Below, piece by piece: positions 54,801-63,800 of a stretch of 64,000 bases of DNA. The notes under the pieces were generated by a model, which was not told the origin of the DNA, ran no database searches, and worked only from the letters and a program-made list of their open reading frames with translations. A program made the translations under genes and the position numbers. This stretch comes from Eleginops maclovinus. Its lineage: Eukaryota > Chordata > Actinopteri > Perciformes > Eleginopidae. The first letter of the stretch is position 1. The number at the start of each line of letters is the position of its first letter. The stretch lies in contig NC_086351.1 in the NCBI RefSeq assembly GCF_036324505.1, positions 4,226,001 to 4,290,000 of the forward strand, in the 5' to 3' direction.

Positions 54801-57800
54801 ATCAGAGGAGTAATAACCAATAACAGAGGAGTAATAACCAATAATAGAGGAGTAATAACCAATATCAGAGGAGTCATAACCAATAATAGAGGAGTAATAA
54901 CCAATAATAGAGGAGTAATAACCAATGTCAGAGGAGTAATAACCAATAATAGAGGAGTAATAACCAATAATAGAGGAGTAATAACCAATAACAGAGGAGT
55001 AATAACCAATATCAGAGGAGTCATAACCAATAATAAAGGAGTAATAACCAATAATAGAGGAGTAATAACCAATAATAGAGGAGTAATAACCAATATCAGA
55101 GGAGTCATAACCAATAATAGAGGAGTAATAACCAATATCAGAGGAGTAATAACCAATAATAGAGGAGTAATAACCAATAACAGAGGAGTAATAACCAATA
55201 ATAGAGGAGTAATAACCCATAACAGAGGAGTAATAACCAATAATAGAGGAGTAATAACCAATAATAGAGGAGTAATAACCAATATCAGAGGAGTCATAAC
55301 CAATATCAGAGGAGTAATAACCAATATCAGAGGAGTAATAACCAATATCAGAGGAGTAATAACCAATAACAGAGGAGTAATAACCAATAATAGAGGAGTA
55401 ATAACCAATATCAGAGGAGTCATAACCAATAATAGAGGAGTAATAACCAATAATAGAGGAGTAATAACCAATGTCAGAGGAGTCATAACCAATAATAGAG
55501 GAGTAATAACCAAGAAGAAGAAGAAGAAGAAGACATACTTTATTTATCCCTTACAGGGAAATTGCTTTCTCTACTCTGTTGTGTTGACACACATTAAACA
55601 CACAGAGGATATACATGCACACACAACCACATGCAGAGGAGAGGTGGCAGAGCAGAGAGGCAGCCAGGTACCCGGCGCCAAGGGAGCAGATAGAGGTTAG
55701 GTGCCTTGCTCAAGGGCACCTCGGCAGTGGCCTAGGAGGAGAACTGGCACCTCTCCAGCTACCAGCTCACTCCATATAACAAGAGTAATAACCAATAACA
55801 GGAGCCATAACCAATAACAGAAGAGTAATAACCAATAACAAGAGTAATAACCAATAACAAGAGTAATAACCAATAACAAGAGTAATAACCAATAATAGAG
55901 TTATAACCAATAATAGAGGAGTAATAACCAATATCAGAGTAATAACCAATAATAGAGTAATAACCAATAACAGAAGAGTAATAACCAATAACAGAGTAAT
56001 AACCAATAACAGAGTAATAACCAATGACAGAGGAGTAAACATGTGTTATTGTATCTCAAACCTCAATATGTTCACTTAACTATTTAAATGCTGCTGTTTT
56101 TTGAGCCATGGATCAGTACTTATTTGTCCTTATTTTAAAGCTATATTTAACACGCTAGCATCTTTATTATTGCTTGCCTTTGTTCTGCTATATCTCTTTT
56201 GCTTTAACGCTGTAAATTTCCTGATTCCTCCTTTTCCAGGACTTCCCGCTCCTGAGACTGGATGATATAGTGGATGAGCAGTCCAACATCGTGGGTTTCT
56301 CCATGTTTAACACCACCCATCCCTTCTACTTGGAGTTCATCCGGAGCCTGAATCTTTCCTGGAGGGAGGGCTGCGACCTGACGTACCCCGGGCCTGCGGT
56401 GAGTCTCATGGGGCACTCGGGTACTCATGCATGTGCACATTTAGGAGTAATTTTCAAAGCTTTGTTTGTGCGCCACATAAAACATTAAGCTACTTTACTC
56501 CTCACACTGATTCATGGAGCAGTTAAAGAGATTCAGCTCGTCTTTTGCTTGTACTTAATGGGTATTGATGTATCCATCTGTGTTTCCTCCCCGCTGGTTT
56601 ACCTCACATCTCTCCTCTCTCTCCCACCATCCCTGTTAAACATTCAATCATCTGAACTCGCACATCTCTCCCCGTCTCTCTTGACTCATGTCTCTCATCG
56701 CTGTGTTTCCTTCCCTCCCCCATTTGCCTTTCTCACCCTTTCGTAACTCTCTTGTTTCCTCTTCAACAGCTTTCGTCAGCGCTGATGTTTGATGCGGTTC
56801 ATGTGGTGGTTGGGGCCGTGAGGGAATTGAACCGCAGTCAGGAAATCGGAGTGAAGCCGCTCAGCTGCACCTCGCCTCAGATCTGGCAACACGGGACCAG
56901 TCTTATGAACTACCTGCGCATGGTAACCTCGATATACTGTCCAATCCCTTCAAATTTACACATTCATACACATGCACACAATTACATCTTGAGACACATC
57001 AGTACGAAATGAGCACATGCGGTTTGATGCATTTTAGTTTGTTATTTAGGTGCTCACACAAATGTTAGAAAATGCCTACAGATATTTATCAAGGCCACAT
57101 TTTCAAATATAAAAATGTAATTGTCAACAATATGTTAAGTAATTGTGATTTCTCAAGCAAAATGCCAAATATTGTCTGCTGGTGCTAGACTCTAAAAGTG
57201 TATGTTATTGTAAACAATATGTTTGTGTTTTGAGTGTTAGGTGGATAAAGCAAAGCATTTAAACAAACCTCGGATTCAAAGAAATTGTATTTTTTAAGTA
57301 TTTCTTTCATAATCTGTAAGTATTTTCATACATTTCATAGACAAAACAATAGATGAATTAATGAAAAAACGACATAGTAAGGTAAATCATTGCTAATCCA
57401 CGGCCAAAACACAATTATGTTTATATTATAGTGATATAAATCAGAGAAACACATGAGAATTGTACACCTAGCAAATATTTTGATATTTTCACTTGAAAAA
57501 TCCCACAAACAATTATCCCTAATCAGAACTGCGGTGGATTAATTATCTCTCAATTGACTTAATCATTATTCACTTAGTACAGCTACATTCTGTATCACCC
57601 TCATGTCATGTCACATGTAACCTCTGTCTCTTGTAACTGTCTGTCATCTCCCATCTCCGCTTGTGTGTGTGCTCCTCTCATCGACTACCTGTTGTCAAGG
57701 CAGCCCGAGCCCCATCTCTCACTGCCTCCATCCCACCAGCCTGACATCTGCCTTTGTTAGTCAACATCACGGTGTGCTCCATCTTCAGCGCCGTGCCATT

Positions 57801-60800
57801 CATCATAGAACCCGCTAACAGTGCCAGCACCTGGGTTCTGGAGACGTAAAGTCTGTGAGGTGCCGTTTTGAGTCTTATTAGGGAGTTGTTGACTCTCTCT
57901 GCCTCAGCCTCTCGCTCAGTCACTCTCTCCTAGTTGAGCCAAAACTGATCACCCTGTCTGCTAAGCCTCACACACTGCCTCTGTCTCCATAGCGCCTTCT
58001 TGTTTTTCACCCTCTCTTTTCGCTGTAGATAGCACCTGTCCGCCTAATCATGATAGATAGTGGGAAGAAAAATATTTGGTTTTGTAAAGAAGATACTTTT
58101 CTTTCTTATTGTTTCTACCAGGGCTGCAGGATTTGGAAAACTGATTATTTAGACGTATATTGAAATTGCGATATTGGGACTTTCTCTGCAGCACTACTAA
58201 ACTTAATTCCAAATGATGTTTTCACATATTTGCTTCCAATAACTACTAATATTGTACCTACTAGCATTAGGATATTACATGAGTCCATATTTCATTAATA
58301 GTGCCACCATAGTTTCCACACTCTGTTTCCAATCTTTATTTCTCTTCTTTTCATTCTTCGTGCTTTCTAACCTCGCTCTTTCCGTTGGCCTACCAGGTGG
58401 AGTACGATGGTCTGACAGGGCGTGTGGAGTTCAACAGCAAAGGGCAGAGGACCAACTACACCCTGCGGATCCTGGAGAAGCACAGAGGAGGCCACAAAGA
58501 GGTCAGGAGTCACCTGTTATCATGCGGCAGAGGTTATACGCCCCCAGGCTTTGGGTTAGTTACAGGTCACCCGTCTGAATCTACTGTTCCGGCGGCGCTG
58601 TTTAACACTGAGGTCAGCCTCATCGCAGGCTCCCCTGAGAGCAGCCAAACATTTAACTTTGTGAAGTTGCTCTGATGCGTTGCACCTGTCGGCACTGCAG
58701 TTTAACCGGCCATCAGACATCATCATGTTGCGGCTGCAGATACATGACAGTATTGATTATCTGAAGGCCACTGAAATACATTCTCTTCTTAAGCAGTTCT
58801 GTAGTATTTACATCTTGTTTTCAGTCTTCCTAATGGAGTTTTTATGTTTCAGCTGACCCTATGCCATGTGCTGTGTTGTTGTGTCTTTCTTGCGTGTTGA
58901 CTTCTTGCGATGTTTTCTGATTTAAAAAACATACATAAATTACATTTTCATTATGGTTGGTTTATTTTCTTCCCATGCCTACAAACAATGACATTCATTT
59001 GTAGGAATCAGCGTTTGTAATTGGCCTCAAGCTCCGAACAGAGTGGATTTGCAGATCTCATCATCTTACTCAAAAATAATCCTATGTACTATTTATGGCT
59101 TAATGGAGCTCAATTTTCTCATGTTGTTGTGACAGCACTATTCTTTCAAATGAAATGTCCCTTAGTTGAAACGATATTTTTGTATGCTTGCTCCTTTCTA
59201 AACATTATTATCATACATATTTACATCAAGGATCCTAACAGTAGGCCGGAGTCAGATACTCAGTTGTGTTGCATTTAGAACAATTAACTATATTTATATC
59301 CACAGCCTTACAGAGAAACTGTTGCCATATGATCATATTGTGTTGTAAGTCTGACCTTAACTTGTATCTCTGCAAAGGTTGTAACTACAGCGAAACTGAA
59401 AGAGAAATTCTTTGTGCACTTCCATAAAATCTGAGTTTTAAACTCATCCCTGGCTGGTTACATTTGGTATGTCTCACAGCCAATAGATGTCTCATATATA
59501 AACGTCGGCAAAGAAACCTGAAGCCTCCAGTGCAGAGCGGACTTGAAATACAGACAGGAGAGTTTGCATTAGCACAGTGAAAGTTTTGACAGCAAACACG
59601 ATGGTGTGCACTGCAGTCTTTGAATGTAAGCTGGACCCTGGAGCTTCTCTTCACTATCTACCGAAAAAACCTCACTTGATTTTATTCTTTGTTTCACAAC
59701 CACTGACACTGTGTCTGCCAGTGCCAGTTACCAGCTCACATCTTCCTAAGCGCACATCCGAAGCCCTGCAGTGTGCGAGCTATTTATTATTTTAATGATT
59801 ACTCATTTCCAGCTCAGCACCTGCCCTCTTTGTGTTACAAGATAACAAACAACATCAACGAAAAAGGTTATACCTACGTCTGCCGTTGTGATGATTCTGC
59901 TAGTTTCCGTATTTAGTGCAGACTTCTCTGAATCTGGATCTGGCTGAGGCTCAAACAGTACGGCTGAATGTCTGATGTTTTCACTAGCCATCTTGGTGCA
60001 CACCTTTTAATAGTCATCCTAACACGAGCAGCAGTTGTGATATAGATCCAGGATTTTTCAGATGAGTAAGAAAGTGTAGGTAAGCTTCCAGGCGCTTTTC
60101 AGGGTTTCACTTTTTATTGGAATCATACAAATAAATCATAGCAGAATATTTGTATAAAGTTCAACAAGTATTTAGATTCACACATTATAGTATTTTTAGC
60201 TTTATATTTGTATTTTTTGTCTCTCCTGGGACTGTCTCCCTGCTTTAATGTTCAAAAAGCTCTTGATGTTTCTCATACTGCCTGTGCTGCAGCACCTCTT
60301 TTCACCCTCTGTCTGAAACCAGAGCCTAGTCTCCTCTGATTGGTTAGCTGGCCAGCTCTGTTGTGATTGGTCAACCCCTAGAGATGTCCCGCCCCTTAGC
60401 CTATCACGTACAATGTGTCGGAGCGCTACCCAATAGAAGCACAAGTGTTACAAAGTGATGTCATTAGGTTACAGGAGTAAACAAAGGAGTCTAATGGAGG
60501 CGTTTAAGGCAGGGGGGGAGTGTGTGGGAGAGAAACTCCCTCTGGAGGGGTCACAGGGATTTTAGCCTTTGCAGAGCTTTTACGTGCACAAAAACGTATA
60601 TAACACACTAAAGGAATAATAATGGTAAACATTAAAACATAGTTTAACAATAACCCAATTAGTAAACACTCCTAATGTTTGTGCTCTCACTCAGCATTGT
60701 TGGTTACAAAGTAAAATCTGTCTTGAGTTTTTTAACAATAGTCACCCACGCTTACCAGACCAATTAGGATCTAGCAGAAAATCCACCATGTGTTCTGACT

Positions 60801-63800
60801 TGAGCAGGAATGTGTTTTCTTGTTCAAGGCTTCGACCTTTGATTTGTAGAAGATAAAACAAATCCTGGTTGTTACATTTCCTGGACCACCAGATCTTCCC
60901 TGTCAGTCTGTGCACTTCTATCTATTTGATGTACTAGTGACATGCCACAACGCATTTGTTAAGGGTAGTTGGTCAATGTGGGGGACCAAAATAAAATGTT
61001 GGCAGACCCAACCAACGAGGTGTTAAGAACAATTTCAGCGGCAATATTCTGTCAGTGCACAATCCTCCAGTGAGCATTAGAAAGAAAGGTGAGGCAAGAT
61101 AGATATCAAAATGCATTTGAAAGTCAAGATTAAATGAGGCATAAGTGTACACATCAGTGCAGATCCAGAGTGAGGGAATTACGCTGCGGTTCATTGACTG
61201 GAGGAAACACTTTCCCTTCACCTTACCTTCAGACGTTTCGCAGGGTTCTGCTATAGGCCAACTGCCTCCCATGCTAACGCTAAATACCACCTGATAACCA
61301 TACTTAAAGCCTGACTTAAGACTGTTAGGTAGCTGTAATTACTATTTTAACTCTGCCCACCTCTCTGCACAGCAGCACCCTCACTGTAGGCAGCGCAGTG
61401 ATGGCTGACAGAAAAAAGACCACTCTTAAATGTCAGGGCAGGATAAAGAGTGTTATAGAAAAACTGTGATTCTGTCTGAGGAGTCATTACCTCTCCTCTG
61501 ACCTATTGAAAAATGTACAGCAATATCTCCCAAAGACGTGTCTGTGAGCTGCCGTTCCACCCCTGCACACCGGTTAGGTCATAATCACACACTTATGTAC
61601 CTTAGCGACTTTACTGTCTCCATAAAACGGAAATATGTGAGCTGTTTTTTTATGCAATTTAAGGAAGGTGTTAGTAGGATAATAGACATGGCAATGAAAC
61701 TCCCGCTCATGAATGCTTTTTATATTTTGCCATCTTCTCTCAGATCATTGCTCTGCCTGTAATAGTAGGGATTTTCTTTTTACAATGCATTGTACTAGTA
61801 CAGTATGACTCCAATGGGGGGGATTAAGTCAATATGCGTGTACTGTATGCACAATAAGGATACAAAAGCAGAGAATAATATATACAACATTCAAAGGTCC
61901 TTGTAGAAAGGACTCATAGTGCTACTGAAATGCATATTTGCTTCACATGGTTGCTACAGGTATAGACTTATAGTTACGTTAGAGATTAAAGAGCACATTC
62001 AACACAATCATTTCTGTGTACTTTTTGCCTCTACAGCACCTCTTTTCACCCTCTGTCTCAAACCAGAGCCCAGTCTGCTCTGATTGGTTAGCTGGCTGGC
62101 TCTGTTGGGATTGCTGAACCTCTTAAATATTGCTCCGCGCCCTTAGCCTATCACGTACAATGAGTTGGAGTGCTAGCCAATAGGGGCAAGAGTGCACAAT
62201 GATGTCATCATGTTACCAAAGTCAAAGGAGTCAAATCGAGGCGTTTCAAGCAATGGCAAAAACCTATATAACACACCACAGGAAAGGAAAACCCCCCAAA
62301 AGAATTAAAAGCCCCCTTTAATGCCGCAGTATTTGTCCCACTTCAGCCGTTGATTTTCTCTGGCTTTCTCGTCTCTGTTAGATCGGGATCTGGTACTCCA
62401 ACAACACACTGGCGATGAACTCCACCAGTCTGGACATCAATGTTTCGGAGACGCTGGCCAACAAGACACTCATCGTCACCACCATACTGGTAAGTTACCT
62501 CCTGCCCCCCCGTGCTGCTGAGGTCATGGATGTTATTGTGCCACAGCTCAAGCTGTGTTGTTGTCTGTTTTGTGCTAATTTCGCCGTCACTGTAGCTGTC
62601 ATAGAAACTGAGAGAGCACTGAGAGAAATGTGTCGCTGAATTCAAACCGCCAGAGTATTGGACCTCCCATAATTTGTGAGTAATATCACATCAGAAAATC
62701 AATAGATCCCATACATGATGCTGCTCCATCATCTTCAGGTTGGCATGGGTTTATACAGTTAACACACTTACAGTAAATTTGCTAAAATAAAACATTAAAT
62801 GAGCTTTGTTGACATGACTGTTGATGTAACAATATTGCCAACTCTTGATTACTTTATTGCTATTATTATACTTGGTTAGGAAAACTAAGGGGTGCATGCG
62901 CTGACTGAATGACCCAGCAGCAGGGAAGGGGCTGTTCACGTGCACAATCACGAACACGAACCATCAGTCCTTCGCAACACTAAGTACATAACAAATCATA
63001 TGGCAACAGTTAATCGTACGTTCCTTCAAAACATACACAACTGGTTATAAAAAGAGTAGGTATTTTGTAGCCGTGAGAGCTATTTGGCTGATTTCTCTCA
63101 AGAATTAAATTGGTTTATGCCCATGAGTACTGGGGGGTTCTGCATATGTCTTAGCCTTGTGAAATACCACTTGAACTAGAAGATGTACACACTACGTGAA
63201 TCAGAAATTATACTAAAAGCTTGCAGATGTTTTTTTAAGTGATAGTGCAGATGATAGATGTCCTGTCTTTCAGACCTAGGTATTGCTGTAGCACGAATAA
63301 AGTCTGAATCCTACTATTCCCAAAGATGCAACTGTTTGTAATCTTTATGTTTAGACTCTTCCTGACTTGTTGTCAATGTCTTTGTATGAATTGTCCAATC
63401 AATGGACTTCAAATGTACGATAAGTATAACTTAATTTGAGATATGACTCGAAATGCTTCGTACAAAGTTACATAAGAAAACATAATCGAATGAATGGCAT
63501 CAATAAAACAGCTTGTGTTTCCCTACCTGTCTTAAAGCAATTATTCTCTATTTGAAGAATTGTAATTATTACATTTCTTCCCGAGTTCGATAGGTAAATG
63601 AATAGCTCATTACAAAGAATGAACTCTATGGTTATAAAGAAAGTAAAGTTACGGGTGGTGTATTATAACATCTAATAGAGCCAGGTTACACCTTGTTTCC
63701 AGACTCAGTAAGCGAGTGGAATTGATCTCCTCATCTCTCTCTTCCAAAGAGACATTTTCCCAAAATGTGGTACTATCTGTTATTTACATAACAGTCATTA

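Larger units (their letters stand above)
53739..56239 (+). other. grik5: grik5 intron 6
   Basis: 2,501 bp, GT-AG. More than half of it is tandem repeat: a 21-bp minisatellite (54494-55513), an inserted retroposon-like segment (55514-55778) and a second, shorter-period array (55779-56037). Confidence 0.9.
58502..62381 (+). other. grik5: grik5 intron 9
   Basis: 3,880 bp, GT-AG. It holds two direct copies of the TTAA-bounded element (about 60195-60650 and 61986-62321). The remainder shows no gene. Confidence 0.88.

Noticed and set aside
54339..55513. Minus-strand open frames of 293 and 356 codons with seven-residue repeats (IGYYSSI, VITPLLL)
   Set aside because: They are produced by the 21-bp minisatellite, whose period is a multiple of three and lacks minus-strand stops in two frames. 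No start context, splice sites or non-repeat domain supports a gene.
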